Shown: one piece after another, positions 13,385-20,788 of the stretch | Position numbering within the stretch: the stretch's first letter is position 1 | Layout: each line of letters begins with the position of its first letter | The notes under the pieces: generated by a model | Seen by the model: the letters and a program-made list of their open reading frames with translations, nothing else | What the model was told of the DNA's origin: nothing | Databases searched by the model: none | Program-made: the position numbers and the translations under genes | From: Firmicutes bacterium UBA4882 | Lineage (GTDB): Bacteria; Bacillota; UBA4882 | Direction: 5' to 3' | Length of the DNA stretch: 20,788 nt | Assembly (NCBI GenBank): GCA_002399265.1 | Contig: DHDG01000064.1 | Span: 8,435 to 29,222 of the forward strand

Positions 13385-14167
13385 ATGTTTGCTGTTGAAA
13401 GACGCGAGAAAATACAGGAAATGCTTCAGCAGCAAGGACGCGTATCAGTCGCGGAACTTTCGGAAGTTTTCGGGGTATCCGATGATACCATTCGCCTCGA
13501 CCTGAAGCATCTCGAAGAACATCGCCTGCTAATCAGGACGCATGGCGGCGCTCTGCCAGTCAAGAAGGTCAGTCATTCTACGCCTTATGGACAGCGCCTG
13601 AACCTGGAGGCTGAGGAAAAGGTTGCCATTGCGCAGATAGCAGTGCAGCTGGTTCAACCTGGGGATACCATACTCTTGGAGGGATCGACGACGACCCGGC
13701 CAATGGCGGACTTTTTGCCTGAAAATGCCGGTCTTACGGTCGTCACCAATTCACCTGGTATTGCCAATGCAGTCATTGTCAGAGAAGGCATCGCAGTAAT
13801 CCTGCTTGGAGGAAAGCTCGATAAAGATGCCCAGGTGGCGGTTGGCCCCATTGTCATTGAGCAGATTGCCAGAATGCGGGTTGATCGGGCCTTTTTCAGT
13901 ACCTCGGGATTTCTGTATAACCGGGGCGCGACTTCTGCCAGTATCGAGGATGCCTTTATGAAAAAAGCCTTTGTCGCAGCCGCCAAACAGCGAGTTCTGT
14001 TGGTTACCGGTGCCAAATTCGGGCAGGAAGGTCTGATGCTGTCACTGCCCCTCTCTGATATTGATACTGTTGTCTGCGGCTCGGGAGCCACTGACAGTGA
14101 GCTGAATTCGCTAATAGAGAATGGGATCAAGGTACTAAAGTCTGAGTGGAATCCAAGTAGCGAGTAG
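13385..14167 (+). CDS. DeoR/GlpR-family transcriptional regulator
   Basis: Cytoplasmic repressor type: an N-terminal DeoR helix-turn-helix (about residues 20-44, with RVSVAELSEVFGVSDDTIR) followed by RTHGGAL (51-57) and a DeoRC sugar-phosphate-sensing domain of the SIS-like fold (about 75-235, with LEGSTTTRPMA and the C-terminal VTGAKFGQEGLML region). The 260 residues are standard. ATG 13385 has AAGGGA 8 bases upstream. It sits directly before glmS (69-base gap, no terminator), so I infer that it controls amino-sugar synthesis or use and responds to a phosphosugar; the ligand cannot be read from sequence. Its own promoter carries phased repeats that may be its operator. Confidence 0.93.
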   Translation: MFAVERREKIQEMLQQQGRVSVAELSEVFGVSDDTIRLDLKHLEEHRLLIRTHGGALPVKKVSHSTPYGQRLNLEAEEKVAIAQIAVQLVQPGDTILLEGSTTTRPMADFLPENAGLTVVTNSPGIANAVIVREGIAVILLGGKLDKDAQVAVGPIVIEQIARMRVDRAFFSTSGFLYNRGATSASIEDAFMKKAFVAAAKQRVLLVTGAKFGQEGLMLSLPLSDIDTVVCGSGATDSELNSLIENGIKVLKSEWNPSSE

Positions 14168-14236
14168 GTGGCGATAGTGGTTTCCAGTGTTATGTTGATT
14201 TGGATTTAAGACAGGCTAACGACTGGAGGAAAAGTA

Positions 14237-16063
14237 ATGTGCGGAATAGTAGGTTATGTAGGTAATGCTCAGGCCTATCCCATACTGATCGAAGGATTAC
14301 GTAGTTTGGAATATCGCGGCTATGATTCCGCCGGAGTCGCTATCCATCAGGGAAACCGATTAGTAATTCATAAACAGGCCGGTCGTCTAAATGAGCTGGC
14401 TCAGGCATTGGCGCAAGAAGATGTTTCGGGAACAACCGCAATCGGACATACCCGCTGGGCCACCCATGGGAAGCCCTCCGATCGTAATGCACATCCACAC
14501 TCGGACTGTACTGGTCAAATCGTGGCAGTGCATAATGGTATCATTGAAAATTATCTGGCCTTAAAAGAATGGCTACAGGAGCAAGGTCATATTTTTAATT
14601 CCGAGACAGATACTGAAGTAATTCCGCATTTGATCGAACATTTTTATCATGGGGATCTGTTGGAAGCTATGAGGGATGTCACCCGTAGACTGAAAGGCTC
14701 TTATGCACTGGCTGTGTTGCATCGGGATCATCCGGATGAAATTGTGGCTGTGCGCAAAGACAGTCCGCTAGTGGTGGGTCTCGCTGACGGGCAGAACTTC
14801 CTGGCTTCCGATATCCCGGCAATTCTGGAGCATACGCGGGCCGTCTATATTCTCAATGACGGTGAATTGGTATTGCTCACTGCGCAAAATGTCAAAGTTT
14901 TTGACGAACAGGGCTGCGAAAAGGTGAAAGAAGTTTTCAAGGTGGACTGGGATCCAATCATGGCGCAGAAAAATGGGTATGAAGATTTCATGCTGAAAGA
15001 GATTCATGAACAACCATCCGCGATCCGCCGTACACTGGGTGATCACATTACCGCAGACGGGCGGATTAAGTTGGATGAAGTGCGCCTGACTCCGGCGGCA
15101 ATCAAATCATTGGCCAAAATTAATGTTGTTGCCTGCGGAACAGCGTACCATGCGGGTCTGGTAGGCAAAAGCCTGCTGGAGAAGCTGGTCCGTATTCCTG
15201 TCGAGGCAGACTTAGCTTCCGAGTTCAGATATAAAGACCCGGTGATTGGGCCAGACACGCTGACGATTGTGATCAGTCAGTCCGGAGAAACGGCTGATAC
15301 ATTGGCAGCATTGCGCGAATCTCGCAAATTGGGTTCGCGGGTTTTGGCAATTACGAATGTGGTAGGTAGTTCCGTTGCCCGGGAAGCTGATGATGTTATT
15401 ATGACCTTGGCTGGCCCTGAAATTGCCGTAGCGTCAACCAAAGCCTATATGACCCAGTTAGTGGCGTTGTATATCTTGACCTTGTTTTTGGCTCAGGAAC
15501 GTGGCACTTTGGCAAAAGAGCGTATTCGGTTTTTGGCTGAGGAGCTGAGGCAGCTACCTGAGACAGTGGAGAAAGCACTGACCACTGAACCACGCATTAA
15601 GGAACTTGCCCGGGATTTTCAGCAGTGTGAGGATATTTTCTTTATCGGACGCGGATTGGATTTTGCAGTTTCTTTGGAAGGCGCGCTGAAGCTGAAAGAA
15701 ATCTCTTACATCCATGCTGAAGCGTATGCGGCAGGGGAACTGAAGCATGGCACGCTGGCGCTAATTGTGAAGGGCGTGCCGGTATTTGCGCTTGCCACGC
15801 AACCCGAGCTGTATGAGAAAATGCTGTCCAATATCAAAGAAGTAAAGGCCCGCGAAGCAACGGTAGTGGCAGTTGTGCCTACTGGGGATCACGGTACTGC
15901 CAAATCAGTTGACTTTGTGATGCATATACCTAAAACGGATCCTTTGCTGGAACCTGTGCTAGCGGTAGTTCCGTTGCAGCTGTTTGCATACTATGCCGCC
16001 AAGACCAGAGGATGCGATGTAGATAAACCGCGTAACCTGGCGAAGAGTGTCACCGTCGAATAA
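14237..16063 (+). CDS. glmS: Glutamine-fructose-6-phosphate aminotransferase GlmS
   Basis: First committed step of amino-sugar synthesis: fructose-6-phosphate plus glutamine to glucosamine-6-phosphate and glutamate, in the cytoplasm. The 608 residues are full length. The N-terminal Cys2 of MCGIVGYVG is the glutaminase nucleophile, GHTRWATHG (about 73-81) and HNGIIENY (about 98-105) belong to that domain. Two SIS domains follow, with VACGTAYHAG and SQSGETADT in the first and GRGLDFAVSLEGALKLKE in the second. The end NLAKSVTVE is the usual C-terminus. A good GGAGG ribosome site precedes the ATG. The product feeds GlmM, encoded 1 kb upstream. No glmS ribozyme is present in the 69-base upstream gap. 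Confidence 0.99.
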   Translation: MCGIVGYVGNAQAYPILIEGLRSLEYRGYDSAGVAIHQGNRLVIHKQAGRLNELAQALAQEDVSGTTAIGHTRWATHGKPSDRNAHPHSDCTGQIVAVHNGIIENYLALKEWLQEQGHIFNSETDTEVIPHLIEHFYHGDLLEAMRDVTRRLKGSYALAVLHRDHPDEIVAVRKDSPLVVGLADGQNFLASDIPAILEHTRAVYILNDGELVLLTAQNVKVFDEQGCEKVKEVFKVDWDPIMAQKNGYEDFMLKEIHEQPSAIRRTLGDHITADGRIKLDEVRLTPAAIKSLAKINVVACGTAYHAGLVGKSLLEKLVRIPVEADLASEFRYKDPVIGPDTLTIVISQSGETADTLAALRESRKLGSRVLAITNVVGSSVAREADDVIMTLAGPEIAVASTKAYMTQLVALYILTLFLAQERGTLAKERIRFLAEELRQLPETVEKALTTEPRIKELARDFQQCEDIFFIGRGLDFAVSLEGALKLKEISYIHAEAYAAGELKHGTLALIVKGVPVFALATQPELYEKMLSNIKEVKAREATVVAVVPTGDHGTAKSVDFVMHIPKTDPLLEPVLAVVPLQLFAYYAAKTRGCDVDKPRNLAKSVTVE

Positions 16064-16078
16064 CTGGGTGAGTTGGAA

Positions 16079-16110
16079 AGGTCGTCCTTGTTTGGGGGCG
16101 GCCTGTTTTT
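16079..16110 (+). terminator. Terminator after glmS
   Basis: Stem AGGTCGTCC (16079-16087) / GGGCGGCCT (16096-16104), 9 pairs with two wobbles, then G and T5 (16106-16110). Confidence 0.85.
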
Positions 16111-16186
16111 ATTCGGAAGGGACTACCGGAATAACCTCGAATATACAATTTAGCCTTACGTTCTGTTTCTGACACTGTAGAGGGGG

Positions 16187-17029
16187 ATGGAGCAGCTGGA
16201 GTTCGCGGAATTTAAACAAAAGGCCAGCCACCTTGTTGGAATTGACTTGGATTCATATAAAAGTCAGCAAATGGATCGCCGCCTGCATTCTTTAATGAGT
16301 TTGTGGGAGGTGACTTCTTATGAAGAGTACTATCGGGTCTTGCTGACTAATCCGGTTAGGCTAAAGGAATTTATCGACAGATTGACCATCAATGTGTCCG
16401 AGTTTTTTCGAAACTCTGATCGCTTTGATGCTTTAGGTGATACAATAATTCCGGAGCTTCTGACCAAAGATGCTCCATTGCGGATCTGGAGTGCCGGTTG
16501 CTCCAACGGCGCAGAACCTTATTCGGTGGCAATTATGCTGCGAGAGATGACCGGTACTCGACCCCATTACATTTTGGGAACGGATATTGATGCCCGGATT
16601 TTACATAAGGCCGCTGCAGCTGTTTTTCCTCCCAACGAAGTACGCTCGGTCAAGCCGGCGCTCTTGGAGAAATACTTTGCCTTTGACGGAAAGACGTATG
16701 CGCTCAGTCGTGAAGTTACAGCGGATGTGCATTTCAAGGAACATAATCTTCTGAAAGACGATTATGAGAAAAACTTTGATCTGATTATTTGTCGCAATGT
16801 GGTGATCTATTTTACGGAGCAGGCGAAGAACGCGATTTACAACAGATTTTGGGACTCTCTGAAACCTAATGGCTATTTATTTGTGGGTGGCACTGAGCCG
16901 TTGCTCAATAGCAGGAAGTTCGGCTTTGATACAACAATCACAGGTTTTTATCGCAAAGGTGAGAAAGGCCCAGAGATCGATAGCTATTGGCAGCAAATTG
17001 AGCTGCTCAGTAACAGGGGCCGTAAGTGA
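16187..17029 (+). CDS. cheR: CheR-type protein-glutamate O-methyltransferase
   Basis: Uses S-adenosylmethionine to methylate glutamate residues of chemoreceptors, setting adaptation. The 280 residues contain the N-terminal helical domain (to about 75, ending in NVSEFFR at 69-75) and the SAM-binding domain with WSAGCSNGAEPYS (101-113), GTDID (131-135) and ICRNVVIYF (201-209). The start at ATG 16187 is preceded immediately by AGAGGGGG, closer than usual, so initiation may differ slightly. There is no tetratricopeptide or response-regulator extension. It stands alone, with no other chemotaxis gene in the window, and precedes acpS by 40 bases. No flagellar-type sigma-D promoter was recognised. 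Confidence 0.95.
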   Translation: MEQLEFAEFKQKASHLVGIDLDSYKSQQMDRRLHSLMSLWEVTSYEEYYRVLLTNPVRLKEFIDRLTINVSEFFRNSDRFDALGDTIIPELLTKDAPLRIWSAGCSNGAEPYSVAIMLREMTGTRPHYILGTDIDARILHKAAAAVFPPNEVRSVKPALLEKYFAFDGKTYALSREVTADVHFKEHNLLKDDYEKNFDLIICRNVVIYFTEQAKNAIYNRFWDSLKPNGYLFVGGTEPLLNSRKFGFDTTITGFYRKGEKGPEIDSYWQQIELLSNRGRK

Positions 17030-17035
17030 GGCGCG

Positions 17036-17063
17036 GCGCAGGAGTGAGTCCGCGCAGGAGTGA
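17036..17063 (+). repeat. Duplicated ribosome-site segment before acpS
   Basis: GCGCAGGAGTGA occurs exactly at 17036-17047 and 17052-17063, a 16-base period. The second copy supplies the AGGAG used by acpS (9 bases before GTG 17070); the first has no start codon at working distance. Confidence 0.8.
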
Positions 17064-17069
17064 AAAATA

Positions 17070-17435
17070 GTGATTATTGGCACAGGCATTGATGTTTTGG
17101 AAATCAGCCGCTTTGCTGAGGCTATTACGCGCCATGGCGAGCGGTTTCTGAACCGCATTTTTACACATGCTGAACTGGAAAACTGCCAGGGCCGCATTGA
17201 GCGACTGGCGGTACGTTTTGCTGCTAAGGAGGCCGTCTTGAAAGCAGTTGGAACAGGCTTTTCAGGTGTTACGTGGCATGACATGGAAGTCCTTACTTCC
17301 TCTGGCGGTGCGCCGGTTTTACATTTAAGCGGCCATGCTTTGCGGGTGGCGGAGGGGCTAGGGGTAGCACGGACTCACATCAGTTTATCGCATTCTAAAG
17401 TAACAGCCGTAGCGGTTGTTATTCTGGAATCCTGA
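17070..17435 (+). CDS. acpS: Holo-[acyl-carrier-protein] synthase AcpS
   Basis: Transfers 4'-phosphopantetheine from CoA to the serine of acyl carrier protein, activating fatty-acid synthesis. The 121 residues fit AcpS. GTG 17070 has AGGAG 9 bases upstream and gives MIIGTGIDVLEI, with the metal-binding Asp8; the second signature is RFAAKEAVLKA (49-59, Glu54). The C-terminal segment THISLSHSKVTAVAVVI is typical. It is followed by nnr and alr, a gene order frequent in Firmicutes. Nothing unusual other than the duplicated ribosome-site sequence in front. Confidence 0.98.
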   Translation: MIIGTGIDVLEISRFAEAITRHGERFLNRIFTHAELENCQGRIERLAVRFAAKEAVLKAVGTGFSGVTWHDMEVLTSSGGAPVLHLSGHALRVAEGLGVARTHISLSHSKVTAVAVVILES

Positions 17436-17460
17436 GTGGCGCGGGCCGGGGGTGAAGCAA

Positions 17461-19122
17461 TTGCGGCTGTCAATGGCGCATGAAATGCAGGAAATTGACC
17501 GGTTGGCTGAGGCTAATTTTAATCTGCCGGTGAGAATGTTAATGGAAAATGCCGGGGCGGCTGTTGCCGAAGCCGTACAGGTTTTTTGTCACACACAACG
17601 CGCACGTGGCTCACGATCACGATACGCACAATCGCTCATGAGAATCTGTCTTTTGGTGGGCGCTGGCAACAATGGCGGCGATGCTTTAGTCGCGGCACGC
17701 CATTTGCAAAGTGACGGATTTAAGCCAGTCGTTGTATTATGCGTTAGCAGCGAGAGATTGGCAGCGCTCAAAAGCGCTTGCGCCGAGAATCTGACAGTGC
17801 TGCACAAGATGAGTATTCCCGTGTTATTTGCTTCAGACGGGTTTGCCGACACAGCCGCTGAAAAAGCACAGATCCAGCATGAACTGGCGCTTTGTGATGT
17901 AATTGTTGACGGATTGCTTGGTACAGGTGTCAAGGGTAAAGTCAGAGATCCGATGGCCTCCGTAATCAGGATGGCAAATAGTGCAGGTAAACCGATCATC
18001 GCTATCGACTTGCCATCCGGGATCGACTCAGATACCGGCCAAGTTCTGGGCGTGTGCATCAAAGCCACAGCAACGGTAGCACTGGGGACGTGCAAACCAT
18101 GCCACTTTCTGCACCCCGGGGCCGAGTTTCGCGGCCAGTTGAGTGTGCATACGATCGGAATTCCCAGACAGCTAATCACGGCGCATGCCTTCGGAAAAGT
18201 TTTATCTGGCGCGGTTGCCGGTGCATTTGTGCCGCAGCGCAAACCAGATGCTCATAAAGGAGATCATGGGCGCTTGCTGGTGGTCGGCGGCAGTCCAGGA
18301 TTGTCAGGCGCAATTTTGCTCTGTGCGCGGGGTGCTCTGCGGGCTGGGGCTGGCCTGGTGACAGCGGTTTATCCGCAGTCGGTGGCGTCCGAATTGGCGG
18401 CGCGTCCGCCGGAGGTGATGGCCAAGACGCTGGCGTGTGACGCGCAAGGCTTTTTGGTCCCGACAGCCGCTAATTTGGCGGCGGCGGCAATGCTGTTGGA
18501 ACGCTGTCAGGTTCTGGTGCTTGGTCCCGGGATCGGCCGAAGCGATGCGGCAGCGAATTTTGTGCATGCGATTATCGAACAGACAGAGGCAGAACGCTCC
18601 CCAGAACTCCCGCCAGAACCCCCGCTTCCGCTGGTTGTGGATGCTGATGCGCTTTATGCCCTGAACGGTGCGTTGTGCAAAAATCACCAGCCCGCCAGAA
18701 TGATACTGACACCGCATCCGGGAGAAATGGCTGCCCTGTGTGGGGTCAGTGTTGGTGAGATCCAAAGCGATCGCATCGGATGGGCGCGGCGCATATCCGG
18801 GGAGTGGGGCGTGATAACAGTTCTTAAAGGTGCGGGAACGGTCGTGGCTTGCCCCGACGGCAGGTACTACCTAAACCCAAGTGGTAATTCAGGTATGGCC
18901 GTGGGTGGCAGCGGCGATGTATTGGCCGGGGTAATCGGTGGGTTATTGGCGCAAGGTGCTGGTGCGGAAGAAGCAGCGGCGGCTGGCGTTTATTTGCACG
19001 GCCTGGCTGGTGATCTATTAGCGCAAGAGCGGCCGCGCGGCTTTATGGCTGGTGAAATAGCTGATACAATTCCTACGGCGCTCAGAAAGGTGGCAACCGA
19101 AGAAGATGGCACTGAATTTTGA
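17461..19122 (+). CDS. nnr: Bifunctional NAD(P)HX epimerase / ADP-dependent NAD(P)HX dehydratase
   Basis: Repairs hydrated NADH and NADPH: the N-terminal YjeF domain epimerises R- and S-NAD(P)HX, and the C-terminal kinase-fold domain dehydrates the S form using ADP. I choose TTG 17461, since GGGGGTGA (17448-17455) gives a good ribosome site; GTG 17452 is the alternative and would overlap that site. From this start (553 residues) the epimerase domain shows GAGNNGGD (67-74), LLGTGVKG (152-159) and AIDLPSGIDSDTG (181-193). The dehydratase shows KGDHGRLLVVGG (266-277), GPGIGR (355-360), DADAL (394-398), TPHPGEMA (417-424), LKGAGTVV (455-462) and GGSGD (482-486, catalytic Asp486). A low-complexity Pro/Glu-rich loop (373-390) and a basic stretch (45-57) look like insertions. 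Its end overlaps alr by 17 bases. Confidence 0.96.
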   Translation: MRLSMAHEMQEIDRLAEANFNLPVRMLMENAGAAVAEAVQVFCHTQRARGSRSRYAQSLMRICLLVGAGNNGGDALVAARHLQSDGFKPVVVLCVSSERLAALKSACAENLTVLHKMSIPVLFASDGFADTAAEKAQIQHELALCDVIVDGLLGTGVKGKVRDPMASVIRMANSAGKPIIAIDLPSGIDSDTGQVLGVCIKATATVALGTCKPCHFLHPGAEFRGQLSVHTIGIPRQLITAHAFGKVLSGAVAGAFVPQRKPDAHKGDHGRLLVVGGSPGLSGAILLCARGALRAGAGLVTAVYPQSVASELAARPPEVMAKTLACDAQGFLVPTAANLAAAAMLLERCQVLVLGPGIGRSDAAANFVHAIIEQTEAERSPELPPEPPLPLVVDADALYALNGALCKNHQPARMILTPHPGEMAALCGVSVGEIQSDRIGWARRISGEWGVITVLKGAGTVVACPDGRYYLNPSGNSGMAVGGSGDVLAGVIGGLLAQGAGAEEAAAAGVYLHGLAGDLLAQERPRGFMAGEIADTIPTALRKVATEEDGTEF

Positions 19123-20254
19123 CACACGCTACCGTCCGGTCTGGGCAGAGATCTATTTGGACCGGCTCCGGCATAATCTCAGGGAGGTAAGACGTCTGGT
19201 AGGATCGCAGGTGGCGATCTTTGCGGTAGTAAAGGCTGATGCTTACGGGCATGGCGCACTACAGGCAGCGCAGGCTTTTGCTGAGGCGGGCGCGGACTAT
19301 TTCGCGGTCGCTTTGCCTGAGGAAGGCATCGAATTGCGTCAGGCAGGCTTTAAGAAGCCTATACTAGTGTTCGGGCCTTATTTTCCAAACCAGGCGCAGG
19401 CATTTCTGGAATATGATCTGATGCCGACATTGGCCAGCGCAGAAGCCTTGGCGGATCTGGCCTCACATGTCAAAGGTTCCGGCAAAACACTGAAAGTGCA
19501 CGTGAAAGTTGATACTGGTATGTCGCGGGTGGGAGTTCAGCACAGCCGGTCAGCGGCTGATCTGGTTAAGAAAGCGGCGGACACAGCCGACCTGCAAGTC
19601 GCCGGAATGTACACCCATTTTGCCAAAGCTGATGAAACAGACAAGCAATCCGCGTTGCGCCAAATGGAATATTTCTTGAAGACAATTGCCATGGTGGAGC
19701 AGGCCGGTATCAAAGTACCGGTCAAGCATATGGCTAACAGCGCCGCCATTATTGATTTGCCACAAAGTTATTTGGACGCGGTGCGCCCCGGAATTATGCT
19801 TTATGGTCTTTATCCATCAGAAGAAGTGCATAAGGACAGAGTCGATCTGCGGCCTGCCATGGAACTGAAGGCGCGAGTATCCCATGTCAAGACGGTTGAG
19901 GCTGGCACCACAATTAGCTATGGCGGGACTTACGCACCTAAGGTGGCTTCCACGATCGCCACCATCCCGGTCGGTTATGCCGATGGCTATAGTCGGATTC
20001 TCAATGGCAAAGGCGCCGAGATCATCATCAGGGGACATCGTTATCCGGTGGCGGGCAGAATCTGTATGGATCAGTTTATGGCCGATGCAGGCAGCGATGA
20101 GGTTGCTGTTGGTGATGAAGCCGTACTCTTCGGCCGGCAGGGGGAAGCGTTCGTCTCTGCTGATGAGGTAGCGTCCAGGCTAGGGACGATCAACTATGAA
20201 GTAACCTGCATGGTATCGCGCAGGGTACCGCGGGTATATCGGGAGGAGCAATAA
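19106..20254 (+). CDS. alr: Alanine racemase
   Basis: PLP enzyme interconverting L- and D-alanine, supplying D-Ala for peptidoglycan; cytoplasmic dimer. The 382 residues are full length. The PLP lysine is Lys43 in VVKADAYGHG, the barrel contains KVDTGMSRVG (134-143) and HMANSAAI (208-215), and the second catalytic base is Tyr272 in ISYGGTY. The start ATG 19106 lies inside the end of nnr (17-base overlap), which with a weak GAAGAAG site suggests translational coupling. Its stop overlaps the next start as TAATG. Together with GlmM, GlmS and the LCP ligase it adds to the wall-building content of the window. Confidence 0.98.
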   Translation: MALNFDTRYRPVWAEIYLDRLRHNLREVRRLVGSQVAIFAVVKADAYGHGALQAAQAFAEAGADYFAVALPEEGIELRQAGFKKPILVFGPYFPNQAQAFLEYDLMPTLASAEALADLASHVKGSGKTLKVHVKVDTGMSRVGVQHSRSAADLVKKAADTADLQVAGMYTHFAKADETDKQSALRQMEYFLKTIAMVEQAGIKVPVKHMANSAAIIDLPQSYLDAVRPGIMLYGLYPSEEVHKDRVDLRPAMELKARVSHVKTVEAGTTISYGGTYAPKVASTIATIPVGYADGYSRILNGKGAEIIIRGHRYPVAGRICMDQFMADAGSDEVAVGDEAVLFGRQGEAFVSADEVASRLGTINYEVTCMVSRRVPRVYREEQ

Positions 20255-20788
20255 TGGATTTTGATTTATTGATCATTGGCGCGGGTCCAGGCGGCTATGT
20301 AGCGGCGATTCGCGCGGCACAACTGGGGCTGAAAACTGCCATTGTAGAAAAAGAGAATCTTGGCGGAACCTGCCTGAATGTCGGATGTATTCCGACCAAA
20401 GCTTTAGTAGCAGGCTCGGATTTGCTGGCAGCGACACGTAATGCTGGTAAACTGGGAATCAGCATTCCCGAAGCAACGGCCGATTTTGGCGGCATGATGG
20501 CGCATAAGAATTCAGTGGTCGAGATGATGCGCAAAGGGATAAAGGGACTCTTGCAAAAGAACAAGGTCACGATGCTGGAGGGCACCGCTTCATTTGTTGG
20601 TCCCAACGAGATAGTTGTGCGAGGTGCGGGTGCGGAAGCGGGTGCCGGAACGGGCGCAGAGGCGCACTATACGGCCGCAAAGATCATGATTGCCACCGGT
20701 TCTGCTCCGGTTGTGCCCCCGTCATTCGGTTTCGATGGCCGCATCGTGATCACTAGCGATCAGGCGCTGGCGCTTCCCGAATTGCCAC
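20254..20788 (+). CDS. lpdA: Dihydrolipoyl dehydrogenase (3' end missing)
   Basis: FAD enzyme reoxidising dihydrolipoamide in 2-oxoacid dehydrogenase or glycine-cleavage complexes. Only the first 178 codons are in the window. ATG 20254 has GGGAGGAG upstream and overlaps the alr stop by one base. The FAD-binding GAGPGG (9-14), the redox-active pair Cys40/Cys45 in GGTCLNVGC, IPTKAL and the second glycine motif ATGSAP are visible. The disulfide spacing and IPTKAL favour dihydrolipoyl dehydrogenase over mercuric or glutathione reductase. Residues 124-138 form a Gly/Ala/Glu/Thr-only stretch where homologues have a short turn, encoded by GC-rich repetitive DNA. The partner complex genes must lie beyond the window. 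Confidence 0.93.
   Translation, partial: MDFDLLIIGAGPGGYVAAIRAAQLGLKTAIVEKENLGGTCLNVGCIPTKALVAGSDLLAATRNAGKLGISIPEATADFGGMMAHKNSVVEMMRKGIKGLLQKNKVTMLEGTASFVGPNEIVVRGAGAEAGAGTGAEAHYTAAKIMIATGSAPVVPPSFGFDGRIVITSDQALALPELP

Noticed and set aside
14168..14236. glmS ribozyme
   Set aside because: The gap has only 69 bases and lacks the ribozyme's conserved core; the only structure is a possible weak stem over the ribosome site.
1..20788. Mobile elements, CRISPR, tRNA, rRNA, toxin-antitoxin or defence genes
   Set aside because: No transposase or integrase frames, no regularly spaced repeats, no cloverleaf sequences, and no recognisable defence or toxin genes were seen on either strand.

Overview
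The window reads as a chromosomal core region of a low-to-mid GC Firmicutes-type bacterium that very probably has an outer membrane (Negativicutes, Halanaerobia or Limnochordia-like; the exact lineage cannot be fixed from this sequence). The Firmicutes signature is the gene content and order: CIRCE-groES-groEL, cdaA-cdaR-glmM, acpS-nnr-alr, an LCP cell-wall ligase, many TTG/GTG starts and strong GGAGG ribosome sites. The diderm signature is a pair of related proteins with signal peptides, beta-barrel-like sequences and C-terminal phenylalanine, which make no sense in a single-membrane cell.

Layout. 1-948: 3' part of tsaD (tRNA t6A synthesis). 949-1260: non-coding, with a cluster of DnaA-box-like 9-mers. 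1261-2388: first predicted outer-membrane barrel, closed by a clear terminator. 2570-4276: LCP ligase and a ComB-family phosphatase, probably co-transcribed. 4317-4362: bidirectional terminator separating these from the convergent second barrel gene (4398-5444, minus strand). 5445-5843: divergent control region with a perfect CIRCE operator. 5844-7773: groES-groEL and terminator. 7927-10057: purine salvage, hpt plus an AzgA-type purine permease. 10058-10250: structured leader. 10251-13214: cdaA-cdaR-glmM, linking c-di-AMP signalling with amino-sugar/peptidoglycan precursor supply. 13385-16063: a DeoR-family regulator and glmS, the first enzyme of the same amino-sugar route. 16187-20788: cheR, acpS, bifunctional nnr, alr and the 5' part of a dihydrolipoyl dehydrogenase gene, in a tight same-strand run with two start/stop overlaps at the end.

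Functionally the window is dominated by envelope and wall biogenesis (LCP ligase, GlmS, GlmM, alanine racemase, CdaA/CdaR, two barrels) mixed with housekeeping (TsaD, GroESL, Hpt, AcpS, NAD(P)HX repair). I found no mobile element, CRISPR array, tRNA or rRNA, and no convincing undescribed multi-gene system. The most interesting signals are small: a DnaA-box cluster, mutually exclusive hairpins in front of cdaA, three helically phased repeats at the deoR transcription start, a 12-bp minisatellite in the LCP tail, and a paralogous barrel pair flanking the LCP/ComB genes.
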